Source: a bacterium (lineage in GTDB: Bacteria; UBA10199; 2-02-FULL-44-16; JAAZCA01). From it: a stretch of 16,307 nucleotides of DNA. Both the position numbers and the translations under genes were made by a program. The stretch's first letter is position 1. Every line of letters begins with the position of its first letter. The notes below the pieces were generated by a model that saw nothing but the letters and a program-made list of their open reading frames with translations, searched no databases and was not told where the DNA came from. Below, one piece after another: positions 4,709 to 11,382 of this stretch. The DNA is taken from NCBI GenBank assembly GCA_041648665.1, contig JBAZOP010000065.1, positions 1-16,307 of the forward strand, in the 5' to 3' direction.

Positions 4709-6682
4709 TTAATTCCCTCCATCATTTTTGACAACCTTCTCATATTCGATAACCCTCCACGTCACGGCATGGTGCTGGGTCTCCCCCTTCACCAACATGT
4801 AGCCACACGGGAACCGGACCCCGGCCTTCTTCGCGAGGGCCCTCCCCATCTTCCGTGGAAACGATGCCGTTCCGATCTTCACGTTCGCCAGATCGTCGGG
4901 CAGCGTCGCGAACATATCCGACGGCTTGACGTGGACCTTGTCGCCGATCGATGACTGGGCCATCGCGTCTTTCTCAGAGAGTTGCAGAAACGTCGTGATC
5001 TCCGACACCGTCACGGAAGCATCCTGCCACTTTGCGAACCACGTTTGCAGAAACCCCTCCCATGCCTCGGTGTCGACATCCCCTTGTTCGTACATCTCCT
5101 CGCTATTGGCGAGGAACCCCGGCACTTGGGCGTACTCGAGGATGCCCGCGAGCATCTTCGCCCACTCCTCGAAACTGCCGACCAGCGGCTCTTTCTTCGC
5201 TTTCGGCCGCCCGGCCAGCATCCATGACTTCACGATGGTCAGGACCGCGGCGACGATCCGCCCGCGTTCGGCACGGACCCACTCGCGGAGATCGGGGTGC
5301 TTGAAGTTCTCACGCTGCCAGGGGCGGGCCATCTTCGCATCCATCCGTACCCAGTAGCACCGCCGCGGTAGGTCGCCGCCGAGCTGGATGTTGTTGCCCG
5401 TCACGAGCCACACCGAATGGTGCGGCAGCGTCACCTCGCGGGACTGCCCGAGGATCCTGCCCTGGTAGAACGTCGCCGTCAGGAGCGACGCGAGCGCCGG
5501 GGCGTACAACTTCCCCTCGACATTATCCACCGTCACCACGAGGCGACCGGCGACGAGCATACTGATGATGCGCTTGTTCCACTCCTCGTCATCCTTCGGC
5601 GAGGAGATCATCGCAGCCGGTCGGCCCGTGGCGACGATCGAGATCACTTCAGCGAGCAGCGACGCGCCGGTGCCCGCCTGCGGCTTGTCGAAAAGGATCA
5701 TCGGCACCGGCCCTTTGATAAGCGGACGAATGATCGCCGTGATCATCGCGGCGAGCGTGTTCGCCCTGCCGGCATCATCAGCGAACGGAAAGTCCTCGAT
5801 GATCTCGTGCAGCAGGGCCACGGCCTCGCGGAGGTCCGCGACACTCGGGGCGTCCGGCACGGGCGCCACGGCGAAGGCCGGCTCGGGTGCATAGTAGAAC
5901 TTCGATTCCGGATCGTACCCGACCGGCGTGATCTTCCGATCCACCTCGCGGATCGTCGGTGTCTCGATAATACCCGCGAGCGTCGGCAGCGACCATGTGC
6001 CGAGGGCGATCAAGTCCCGCACGACCGCGAGCGGCGGCATCGTCACCAGTTCTTTCGGGGCCGACTTACCGTTCGAGCCAACCATGCGAACCTCGACCCA
6101 GTTCGCGCAGCGGTCCAACACACCGCGGACTGCCGACTCGGTCATGATGCGCACGATGGGCAACCCTTCCTCGGTGCGGTCGATCCTGACAATATCGCCA
6201 GATCGCACGAAGAGCTCGGGGGGCTCGTTCGCCGCCATCATGCACTCGAGGGCCGTCGCTGTCATCTCGCGGAGCCGGGCGCCGGTAACGCTGATCACTG
6301 GTAGGTTCGCGGCCAGTTTGATTTGCTTGCGCCGCTCTTCCCGTTCGTCCGACTCCGCCTTGAGCGCGGCCATCTCTTTCTGGTATCGCTCATCCGAGAT
6401 GTCGTTGAGCCCTTCGCCGGTTATCCCGCTGATCTTCGTGCGAAGTTTCGCGAGACCGTTCTTCTCGAAGTCGTGTCTCTCACGTTCGACTAACGGCTCT
6501 TCATATTGCTCCTGAACATACCGAAAGACATCATCAGGTATGGGGAACCGCTCGCCTTGGCATACGCGCTCAATGAACGGGAAGACTGTCTTCTCACGGT
6601 CGTCGAGCTTCCCAGCTGCCGCCTTCGCCCGGAGGTTACAGTACACCGAAGCGTAAAAGGTGGCTATTGCAGACACGACCAT
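4709..6682 (-). CDS. AAA+ replication helicase-like protein
   Basis: The 657-aa product carries a P-loop NTPase core at about residues 320-490. The Walker A region is DKPQAGTGAS (332-341), Walker B is RLVVTVDNVEG (380-390), the sensor-1 strand ends VTGNN (427-431), and PRRC (439-442) is an arginine-finger candidate, followed by the P-W-x-R...HPDL-x-x-W-V block. This order is that of the phage/plasmid replication helicase proteins often fused to or paired with primase. The N-terminal 300 residues contain LREMTATALECMMAANEPPELF and FVRSGDIVRI, but no primase catalytic motif that I can see. The C-terminal 100 residues look like a winged helix. Oddly, the Walker A lysine is alanine. The gene follows the 53-aa gene by six bases carrying GAGGAG; GTG 6676 is an alternative start with better spacing. 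It ends 42 bases from the dyad. Confidence 0.78.
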   Translation of the reverse strand: MVVSAIATFYASVYCNLRAKAAAGKLDDREKTVFPFIERVCQGERFPIPDDVFRYVQEQYEEPLVERERHDFEKNGLAKLRTKISGITGEGLNDISDERYQKEMAALKAESDEREERRKQIKLAANLPVISVTGARLREMTATALECMMAANEPPELFVRSGDIVRIDRTEEGLPIVRIMTESAVRGVLDRCANWVEVRMVGSNGKSAPKELVTMPPLAVVRDLIALGTWSLPTLAGIIETPTIREVDRKITPVGYDPESKFYYAPEPAFAVAPVPDAPSVADLREAVALLHEIIEDFPFADDAGRANTLAAMITAIIRPLIKGPVPMILFDKPQAGTGASLLAEVISIVATGRPAAMISSPKDDEEWNKRIISMLVAGRLVVTVDNVEGKLYAPALASLLTATFYQGRILGQSREVTLPHHSVWLVTGNNIQLGGDLPRRCYWVRMDAKMARPWQRENFKHPDLREWVRAERGRIVAAVLTIVKSWMLAGRPKAKKEPLVGSFEEWAKMLAGILEYAQVPGFLANSEEMYEQGDVDTEAWEGFLQTWFAKWQDASVTVSEITTFLQLSEKDAMAQSSIGDKVHVKPSDMFATLPDDLANVKIGTASFPRKMGRALAKKAGVRFPCGYMLVKGETQHHAVTWRVIEYEKVVKNDGGN

Positions 6683-6688
6683 CTCCTC

Positions 6689-6850
6689 TCATCGGCCATC
6701 GCTGATCTCCATGCGGATCAGAGCCTTCATCGTCTGCAACTCGCGCAGGATGTGGGCGTTCTGCCGCATCACGAACTCGATCTTCTCTTCAAGCGGCGCA
6801 TCCCCGCGCCATTCGAGGGCCGTCTGAAACCCATGCTTCGTCTGGGCCAT
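6689..6850 (-). CDS. 53-aa coiled-coil protein
   Basis: ATG 6850 overlaps the SpoU-like stop as TGATG, with GGAGG upstream inside the direct repeat. MAQTKHGFQTALEWRG is followed by a continuous helix (LEEKIEFVMRQNAHILRELQ) to the C-terminus, probably a coiled coil. Its place directly before the helicase gene suggests a small replication accessory or oligomerisation factor (inference). No family recognised. Confidence 0.72.
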   Translation of the reverse strand: MAQTKHGFQTALEWRGDAPLEEKIEFVMRQNAHILRELQTMKALIRMEISDGR

Positions 6851-6869
6851 CAGCACAACCTCCGCAGCG
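6848..6869. repeat. Direct repeat copy 1 flanking the SpoU-like gene
   Basis: CATCAGCACAACCTCCGC (6848-6865) plus one mismatch and GCG. It encodes the C-terminal RRLC of the methyltransferase, the GGAGG ribosome-binding site and the TGATG junction of the next gene. Confidence 0.85.
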
Positions 6870-7299
6870 AAGCGTGAAAATCTTGAAGCACAATACCCAT
6901 CGCAACCGACGTATTGAGACACCGCACGTAGCAGGCGGATGATTGTGGGATTCTCACAAACGCTTTTGCGTACTCGACGAACTCTCGTGGAATGCCCGTA
7001 TTTTCATGGCCGGTGATAAAAACTGGGTTTATAGGATACTTCATCGCGCCAACGTTGCGAGCATAATCGTTGTTCTCGATAACAACTAGATTAAATCCGT
7101 TATCAACAAGGAACTCACACACCTCTTTGTAAGTGTCAAAACGATGGTACAAAAGGTGTTTATCAGCGCCTTGGGCCCCGGACTTGTCAATACCACCGAC
7201 TAGGAATACGTTATTAATGCCGAACGCTTCGGCTGTCCTAAGTATAACGCCTTCGTTGACCTCATACTTCAAATGACCTAGAACGACACCGGATTTCAT
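6850..7299 (-). CDS. SpoU/TrmH-type SPOUT RNA methyltransferase (single domain)
   Basis: The 149-aa product has all three SpoU motifs. Motif 1 is NEGVILRTAEAFGINNVFLV (15-34, with N15 and R21). Motif 2 is FITGHENTGIPREF (94-107, E99). Motif 3 is IPQSSACYVRCLNTSVAMG (117-135, N129, S131). Such enzymes bind S-adenosylmethionine in a knotted fold and 2'-O-methylate tRNA or rRNA ribose. No N-terminal L30e-like or other RNA-binding domain is present, as in minimal TrmL-like members; the substrate is unknown. The gene is clearly more A/T-rich than its neighbours and is bracketed by an 18-bp perfect direct repeat that supplies its own start junction and that of the next gene. This suggests insertion as a cassette. 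Confidence 0.9.
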   Translation of the reverse strand: MKSGVVLGHLKYEVNEGVILRTAEAFGINNVFLVGGIDKSGAQGADKHLLYHRFDTYKEVCEFLVDNGFNLVVIENNDYARNVGAMKYPINPVFITGHENTGIPREFVEYAKAFVRIPQSSACYVRCLNTSVAMGIVLQDFHASLRRLC

Positions 7300-7318
7300 C
7301 AGCACAACCTCCGCTGCG
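7297..7318. repeat. Direct repeat copy 2 flanking the SpoU-like gene
   Basis: Identical 18 bp at 7297-7314, again followed by one mismatch and GCG, exactly 449 bp from copy 1. It encodes RRLC at the end of the upstream 63-aa protein and the start junction of the methyltransferase gene. Confidence 0.85.
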
Positions 7319-7490
7319 CCTTATCCTCGGTTGCGGCGCTATCTCTTGCAGACGTATGGGTTTTCCAACTGAGCGCCGGCTGATAGTGATCGCACGCCGC
7401 TTGGAGCGTAAACGTGCAGGTGTGCCAACCGACTGTATCGGGATGGATGCAGCGCCTATCTCCTTGCTGCCAGTGACAATCCCGTGTCAC
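7299..7490 (-). CDS. 63-aa Cys/His-rich protein
   Basis: GTG 7490 overlaps the upstream TGA (GTGA); the stop overlaps the methyltransferase ATG (TGATG). MTRDCHWQQGDRRCIHPD...WHTCTF...AACDHYQPAL spaces C-C-C-C with His residues and may bind metal. The C-terminal AQRRLC lies in the direct repeat, so excision of the SpoU cassette would leave this protein unchanged and coupled to the 53-aa gene. Function unknown. Confidence 0.75.
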   Translation of the reverse strand: MTRDCHWQQGDRRCIHPDTVGWHTCTFTLQAACDHYQPALSWKTHTSARDSAATEDKAQRRLC

Positions 7491-7849
7491 GCGAACGCCT
7501 CCAGCCGCATCTCTCCGCGCCGCGTCATCGGCACGACAACCATCGGGTACGCATCGGGCGACGGCACGAACGCACGGCAGTACGCGAGAACCGAGGTCGA
7601 GCCCTTCGGCCGGCCGCGCCGTACCCACCCTCGGCGATCCTTCATCGCCCGCAAAGCCTCGATGGAGAACCCGAACAGGCACACGCGGTCGTTCCGGGCG
7701 CGGCAGATCGGCAGCACCCCGCGGCTCACCTTCACCTTCACCGTCCGCTTCGGGTGCGCGATATCGAACCGCTCCACCGTCTCGACCACCTCGCGGCGCT
7801 CCATGTGGGCGCAGCGGTTGCACAGCGCGCCGGGAATCTTCCGGGTCAC
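7487..7849 (-). CDS. 120-aa basic zinc-finger/AT-hook-like protein
   Basis: GTG 7849 lies behind GGGGGTG. The N-terminal knuckle (GALCNRCAHMERREV) is followed by beta-rich sequence (RTVKVKVSRGVLPICRARND, CLFGFS) and a basic RRGRPKGS element resembling an AT-hook, then VLAYCRAFVPSPDAYPMVVV. It is probably a nucleic-acid-binding protein. Neither a family nor a target can be named. Its start also overlaps the TGA of the methyltransferase remnant frame at 7846. Confidence 0.75.
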   Translation of the reverse strand: MTRKIPGALCNRCAHMERREVVETVERFDIAHPKRTVKVKVSRGVLPICRARNDRVCLFGFSIEALRAMKDRRGWVRRGRPKGSTSVLAYCRAFVPSPDAYPMVVVPMTRRGEMRLEAFA

Positions 7850-7973
7850 GCTACACCCCCTTCGATGGCCGCGATCGCTTCGAAGATCGGGAAGACCTGC
7901 TGCGGGACGACGGCGTTGCCGAGGCAGACAAGGCGGTCCACTCTGGCGGGAACCCCATCAGCCACTCGCCCCA
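7846..7973 (-). pseudogene. Frameshifted C-terminal remnant of a cytosine-5 DNA methyltransferase
   Basis: Two frames together give the tail of a Dcm-type or phage C5 methyltransferase. WGEWLMGFPPEWT is encoded at 7973-7935. In the next frame, from 7941, comes DRLVCLGNAVVPQQVFPIFE and AIAAIEGGVA, containing the conserved motif X (R-x-x-x-LGNAVVP). The second frame ends with a TGA overlapping the next gene's GTG, so it is the frame the operon was built around. The catalytic PC and ENV motifs are absent from the window upstream. A loss of a few bases near TGGACCGCC would explain the shift. Alternatively the tail is a 31-aa gene from GTG 7941. Confidence 0.55.
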
Positions 7974-8282
7974 CCCTTCGCGGCAACTCCTCCGGGTGTC
8001 AGGGTCGCACTCGTTCGGGCAGATGGCATATTTTCGTCGCATCGCACAGCGGCAGCGGCCCGATCGTCCGTGCTCGCAGGTCACGTCGCAGAACGTGGCG
8101 AACGGCACGGAGTAGGTGATACCGTTTCGCCGCCGCTTGTTCGCGGCGATCGCGAGGGCCGCCGCACGCTCACGCCCTGCCGGACAGGAGCACGGGCCGG
8201 TATCGCCCGACAGCGCCTCGAACTCGCCGGTATCGCCGCACTCCCGGCAGCGGACGGTATGGCCGTGGTTATCGATGCACAT
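7851..8282 (-). CDS. Cys-rich protein running into the methyltransferase remnant
   Basis: ATG 8282 overlaps the upstream stop (TGATG). About 100 residues are Cys-rich: MCIDNHGHTVRCRECGDTGE, GPCSCPAGRERA, then CDVTCEHGRSGRCRCAM and ICPNECDPDTRRSC. This may be several zinc knuckles. After residue 102 the frame reads WGEWLMGFPPEWT (methyltransferase-like) and then a low-complexity Ser/Arg tail that is out of frame with the conserved continuation. The present 143-aa product is thus probably a fusion caused by deletion and frameshift. The Cys-rich part alone has no recognised family. Confidence 0.6.
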   Translation of the reverse strand: MCIDNHGHTVRCRECGDTGEFEALSGDTGPCSCPAGRERAAALAIAANKRRRNGITYSVPFATFCDVTCEHGRSGRCRCAMRRKYAICPNECDPDTRRSCREGWGEWLMGFPPEWTALSASATPSSRSRSSRSSKRSRPSKGV

Positions 8283-8464
8283 CAGCAGAACACCCCCGCG
8301 GCGATAACAACGAGCCAGAGGATTGCCGATAGCGTCTCCCAAAGTGTATATCGTTCCGGTCTTTTCATACCGAGAACGCCCTGTATGCCGACGACGATCA
8401 ACGAGAGTGTGAGCCAGATGAGAAACGCCTTCGTAACCAGGTCCCAATTAAAAGAGATCACCAT
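8282..8464 (-). CDS. 60-aa two-TM membrane protein
   Basis: ATG 8464 follows the upstream TGA directly. A hydrophobic hairpin: LVTKAFLIWLTLSLIVVGIQ (about 9-28) and ETLSAILWLVVIAAGVFC (about 43-60), joined by a basic loop (MKRPERYT). No family recognised. Confidence 0.75.
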   Translation of the reverse strand: MVISFNWDLVTKAFLIWLTLSLIVVGIQGVLGMKRPERYTLWETLSAILWLVVIAAGVFC

Positions 8465-8605
8465 TCAGCCCACCGCCTGCTTTCCCGTCCGCCATTCCGT
8501 CGAGCCGCAGAACGGGCAGGCCGTCGTACTCGAGGGGTCGAGCGGCCGCCACAGGCGACCACACTTCCGGCAATGCAGGGCCAGCGGCTTCTCGTGCTGC
8601 TGCAT
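8465..8605 (-). CDS. 46-aa zinc-ribbon protein
   Basis: ATG 8605 overlaps the upstream stop (TGATG). HCRKCGRLWRPLDPSSTTAC and CPFCGSTEW form a standard CxxC-x(n)-CxxC ribbon. Similar in plan to the zinc ribbons of the 1-4520 operon. Unknown partner. Confidence 0.8.
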   Translation of the reverse strand: MQQHEKPLALHCRKCGRLWRPLDPSSTTACPFCGSTEWRTGKQAVG

Positions 8606-8886
8606 CAGGCCGCCTCCTCTTTCCACTTGAAGACGCACACCTCGTAGGCGTCGCACGCTCGTCGCTCTTTACCGCCCCAGAAACAATACGTGCATTTATC
8701 AGGCCCGGTCGGGTGGTAGGTCTTCTTGAAGATCGCGTCGCCACATGGGTACTGCTCGCCCTCGACGCCCGTAAGCAACCAGTCTCCGGGGTAGCCCACG
8801 ATCGTACCTTCACGAGTGCGGATCTCGGTCTTCTCGGTCAGCCGCACCGCTTCGATGTCGATGGGCTGCTTTCTGAATTTCGACAT
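8605..8886 (-). CDS. PGDYG-type phage protein with Cys insertion
   Basis: The 93-aa product begins MSKFRKQPIDIEAVRL, has GTIVGYPGDWLLTGVEGEQY, then PCGDAIFKKTYHP. This is the pattern of the small phage proteins of the PGDYG family (K-x-R-K-x-P-x-x-I-E-A ... PGD-x-x-x-x-G-x-x-G-E-x-Y-P-C ... F-x-x-T-Y). Their role is unknown. Here the usual end is extended by a Cys-containing tail (DKCTYCFWGGKERRACDAYE) that could bind a metal. Overlaps both neighbours (TGATG at each end). Confidence 0.78.
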   Translation of the reverse strand: MSKFRKQPIDIEAVRLTEKTEIRTREGTIVGYPGDWLLTGVEGEQYPCGDAIFKKTYHPTGPDKCTYCFWGGKERRACDAYEVCVFKWKEEAA

Positions 8887-9101
8887 CACCCCACCTCCAC
8901 GAACATCGCCGGTGGGATGCCGTGCTTGGTGATGGCGAAGTAGCACACTTCGCGCCGCATCTGCCGGAGCGCCGCCTGCCAGTTCTCCTCGGTGATCTGC
9001 CCGTTATACCACGCTTCCACGCGGTCGCGAATCCACACGTCGCAGGTGCGCTCCGATTCGAGCGGGTGCCACGGCGACCGCTGACGGAGGCCGGCGATCA
9101 T
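8886..9101 (-). CDS. 71-aa protein of unknown function
   Basis: ATG 9101 with ATGA overlap. MIAGLRQRSPWHPLESERTC is followed by helices (VWIRDRVEAWYNGQITEENW, ALRQMRREVCYFAI) and a C-terminal TKHGIPPAMFVEVG. Soluble, Trp-rich, no recognised motif. Confidence 0.74.
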   Translation of the reverse strand: MIAGLRQRSPWHPLESERTCDVWIRDRVEAWYNGQITEENWQAALRQMRREVCYFAITKHGIPPAMFVEVG

Positions 9102-9310
9102 AGCGGCCCCTCTTTTTTATTGCGAATCGTCGCCATGCGTTTGAACGTCCCGGCGCGGATGGATTCTTGCAACTGTTCGAGGCCAAGAATAACACCAGAA
9201 ATAAAATCGGTAGACTCACCCCTCGCACGGTCGCGATCCCTAACTTCAGTGAGGTCTGCAATGCGCTCGGCGAGGTGCTGTTTCAGCATATCCATCTCTG
9301 TAATAACCAT
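9098..9310 (-). CDS. 70-aa coiled-coil protein
   Basis: ATG 9310 directly follows the upstream TGA. MVITEMDMLKQHLAERIADL and LEQLQESIRAGTFKRM predict two charged helices around an FISGVILG segment. Internal ATGs at residues 6 and 8 are alternative starts. Unknown. Confidence 0.72.
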   Translation of the reverse strand: MVITEMDMLKQHLAERIADLTEVRDRDRARGESTDFISGVILGLEQLQESIRAGTFKRMATIRNKKEGPL

Positions 9311-9544
9311 TCACACCACCGCCCTGCCGCCGACGATGGCCGCCACCTCGTCTCGATTGCCGTGATACGGCGCGTCCTGCGCCAGCGGGCAGCACCGCAT
9401 CGAGCCGGGCCGTTTGCCGGTCACCTCGCAGAGCTGCACCATGCGGTGCGAGCGGATGTGCTGCGCGAGGCCGATGCGCGAGCACGGCAGGCACACGCAG
9501 CGCCAGGCGTGCGGCTCATCGGTGGCGGTATAGGGCCGGGGCAT
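9311..9544 (-). CDS. 77-aa zinc-finger protein
   Basis: ATG 9544 overlaps the PCNA stop (TGATG). Cys/His residues: WRCVCLPCSRIGLAQHIRSH (C-x-C-x2-C ... H-x3-H, close to a C2H2-like spacing) and MRCCPLAQDAPYHGN. Its position directly after PCNA suggests a replication-linked accessory (inference). Confidence 0.74.
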   Translation of the reverse strand: MPRPYTATDEPHAWRCVCLPCSRIGLAQHIRSHRMVQLCEVTGKRPGSMRCCPLAQDAPYHGNRDEVAAIVGGRAVV

Positions 9545-10350
9545 CACGGATCACTCTCCGGATCGTCCTCGCTCTCAATGCGCGGCGCAATTAGGAATTG
9601 ATACTCCGCGCCCTCGAAAGGTTTCCACGTGAAGATCGCCGGATGATCATTACCGAGCTGTACGGTGACTGGCTGGCCCGTCACACACTTCGCGAAATCC
9701 CGAAGGGAGTCAAGTGAAAACTTCGACCGCGCCATACACTTGTGATTGACTTTACCACCAAGATCCGCCTTGAATGATGATTTATCTCCCTTGGCGATTG
9801 CGAAGACCGGGCCGCCACACTCAACGGTCTTGAGAACGATGCCGTCCGAGAACACAGCAGCCATCACACACGCCCGATGGAATGCAGACCCGTCGATTAC
9901 CGCATCGGTCGTGAGCTCGATCGTTGGTTGCGAAGGATCCCTTCTGATGCTGTTCGGATCCAACTCTTCGATATCAATCGCGAATCCGTTGCCAGATATG
10001 AGGAGCCGCTTACCTTCAACACCGAGGGCGATGTAGCCCTTCCACAACGATTCGCGGTAAAGCGCTTCGACGATCTCTTTTACTTTGTTGACATCGAGGC
10101 CAAATTCTCGCGGTTCACCGACGTAATTTTTCAACGCCGATTTTGTGATGGACGTTCGCACAAGTGCGACGTTCGCAGTATCCACCGCGGTGACACGGAT
10201 CACATCTGGCTCGAAGTGAACCCTGCACTCAACAACGATCGACGAGAGCGCGTAAATCCACGACTTGAATAAATCTGCATCAACTACGATATTGATCGGC
10301 AATGGCTTCGGATCGGCCGGCGGCTTCTCGCGGAATAACCACCACGACAT
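9544..10350 (-). CDS. pcn: PCNA-like DNA sliding clamp
   Basis: The 268-aa product matches archaeal PCNA over most of its length. NIVVDADLFKSWIYALSSIV is the first helix region, VIRVTAVDTANVALV corresponds to the conserved 'irvqAmDpsnVALV' strand, and FGLDVNKVKEIVEAL and LLISGNGFAIDIEELDP follow the domain-1 and linker pattern. A C-terminal FLIAPRIESEDD replaces the usual 'yyLAPri(e)'. Clamps encircle DNA as trimers and tether polymerase, ligase and nucleases. The N-terminus carries about 20 extra residues (MSWWLFREKPPADPKP). ATG 10350 is chosen because it overlaps the upstream stop (TGATG). No polymerase gene is in the window, so this clamp may recruit the host enzyme. Confidence 0.88.
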   Translation of the reverse strand: MSWWLFREKPPADPKPLPINIVVDADLFKSWIYALSSIVVECRVHFEPDVIRVTAVDTANVALVRTSITKSALKNYVGEPREFGLDVNKVKEIVEALYRESLWKGYIALGVEGKRLLISGNGFAIDIEELDPNSIRRDPSQPTIELTTDAVIDGSAFHRACVMAAVFSDGIVLKTVECGGPVFAIAKGDKSSFKADLGGKVNHKCMARSKFSLDSLRDFAKCVTGQPVTVQLGNDHPAIFTWKPFEGAEYQFLIAPRIESEDDPESDP

Positions 10351-10643
10351 CACGCCCGCCCCCGCTGCCGGTACTCCCGGCACCGCCCGCACTCTTTGCC
10401 TTTGGTGCAGTAGTACAGGCTCGTGTCGAAGTGCTGACAATCCGCACGGAACCAGAAGCATGTTTCACGTACCGCTGCATCGGGCCACGGCCTCACGCGC
10501 TGCACACCGGGCGCCGCTCTCGCCGCCAACGCGCCGAAAGTTTCATCGGCAAAAGAAGCAAACATATAAGTATAGGTCGCCTCTTTTGTGGTGGCGTCTC
10601 CCTTTCCCGACTCTTGCAGGGGTAGGAACGGGGCGCCAATCAC
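10350..10643 (-). CDS. 97-aa Cys-rich protein upstream of PCNA
   Basis: GTG 10643 overlaps the upstream TGA (GTGA); ATG 10565 is a shorter alternative preceded by AAAGAGG. The C-terminal half has TCFWFRADCQHFDTSLYYC, then KGKECGRCREYRQ: five Cys and one His, probably a zinc site. The N-terminal part is low in features. Coupled to PCNA by TGATG. Confidence 0.7.
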   Translation of the reverse strand: MIGAPFLPLQESGKGDATTKEATYTYMFASFADETFGALAARAAPGVQRVRPWPDAAVRETCFWFRADCQHFDTSLYYCTKGKECGRCREYRQRGRA

Positions 10644-10774
10644 ACTTTTGCCGGTTCGCACCGTATCTCCCCCCGCACGATCTTCATGAACAACTCGACG
10701 CCCTGCTGGTGCTCCGTCCAGTCCCGCGAATGGATCAGGCGGTCCACGTCGGCCTCTTTCACGATCTGTTGCAT
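10640..10774 (-). CDS. 44-aa small protein of unknown function
   Basis: ATG 10774 follows directly on the TAG of the RHH gene; the stop overlaps the next GTG. MQQIVKEADVDRLIHSRDWT is followed by EHQQGVELFMKIVRGEI. Helical, amphipathic. The tight packing between two coupled genes is the main evidence. Confidence 0.65.
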   Translation of the reverse strand: MQQIVKEADVDRLIHSRDWTEHQQGVELFMKIVRGEIRCEPAKV

Positions 10775-10963
10775 CTAGTTCTCCTCCTTCACTTCGACCG
10801 GGATCATCGGCACGTAGGGAATCTTCATCATCTCGCCCTGACGGTCGATGAGAAACCGTATCGCGCTTGATTTATCCGACGCGATCTGGCAGTCGATCAT
10901 CCGCTGAAGGATGGCATCGTGCCGATCGGTCATCTCCAGGGTTCTTCGTATTGAGTAGCCCAT
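10775..10963 (-). CDS. Ribbon-helix-helix regulator, first gene of the replication operon
   Basis: The 62-aa product has a short strand (YSIRRTLEMT), helix A (DRHDAILQRMIDCQIA) and helix B after the turn (SDKSSAIRFLIDRQG), the plan of RHH DNA-binding dimers; the strand inserts in the major groove. The tail MMKIPYVPMIPVEVKEEN is Pro-rich. ATG 10963 sits behind AAGAGGTG; a longer reading from 11047 would use promoter DNA. It is the first gene after the promoter region at 10964-11091 and probably autoregulates the operon. Confidence 0.75.
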   Translation of the reverse strand: MGYSIRRTLEMTDRHDAILQRMIDCQIASDKSSAIRFLIDRQGEMMKIPYVPMIPVEVKEEN

Positions 10964-11091
10964 ATACACCTCTTTAGGTGCGTATGAGATATACTTTTCG
11001 ATTTGATACACCGAGAGTGATGCGGTACACCTTATAAACACCGACATAAAATGAAAGCGTATTAAAGTACATCGCGTAAGTGCTAGCAGCC
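10964..11091. promoter_or_regulatory. Divergent promoter region with three ACACC repeats
   Basis: Between two divergent RHH genes. For the minus strand a TATA-like TTTATAAGG lies near 11031-11038. For the plus strand GAAAGCGTATTAAAG near 11055-11068 fits BRE/TATA about 25-30 bases before the ATG at 11092, allowing a leaderless transcript. ACACC occurs at 11008, 11027 and 11038 (spacing 19 and 11, close to two and one helical turns), covering the leftward TATA; these are likely RHH operators. Confidence 0.6.
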
Positions 11092-11379
11092 ATGCCCAAG
11101 AGCAAACGACAGTCGATCTCGATACGGCCGCAGGACGAAGAGCGATGGAGCCGTTTCGCGGAGGGGAACAATTATCCCAACCTCTCCGAGCTCATACGGG
11201 TCGCCGTCAATAAGCTGATCGACGAAGAAGAAGAGGACGCCCGCATCTCCCGCAAGGTTCGCGAAAACCTCGACGCCCCGACCGTCCGCGAGGAGCTGAA
11301 GCAGATCGCCCGCGACGTCTACTGGCAGGTCTTCGAGGAGATGGTCCGCGACCGGCAAGCGAAAAACATGGAGAAATAA
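11092..11379 (+). CDS. Ribbon-helix-helix regulator with acidic helical extension
   Basis: The 95-aa product begins MPKSKRQSISIRPQDEERW: a strand (RQSISIRP), helix A (EERWSRFAEGN) and helix B (NLSELIRVAVNKLIDEE), the RHH plan. An acidic EEEEDARISRKVRE linker and a helical tail (LKQIARDVYWQVFEEMVRDR) may serve oligomerisation. An upstream in-frame ATG at 11080 is less likely because it would lie within the expected initiation region. GC-rich third positions support coding. Together with the opposite RHH gene it could form a two-repressor switch. Confidence 0.82.
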   Translation: MPKSKRQSISIRPQDEERWSRFAEGNNYPNLSELIRVAVNKLIDEEEEDARISRKVRENLDAPTVREELKQIARDVYWQVFEEMVRDRQAKNMEK

Positions 11380-11382
11380 CAC

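Noticed and set aside
5417..6304. Long plus-strand open frame (295 codons) opposite the helicase gene
   Set aside because: Arg/His-rich shadow of a GC-rich coding strand; no motif, and the minus strand has clear NTPase motifs.
7356..8630. Long plus-strand open frame (424 codons)
   Set aside because: Low-complexity Arg/Ser/Pro translation antisense to several coupled minus-strand genes; no domain.
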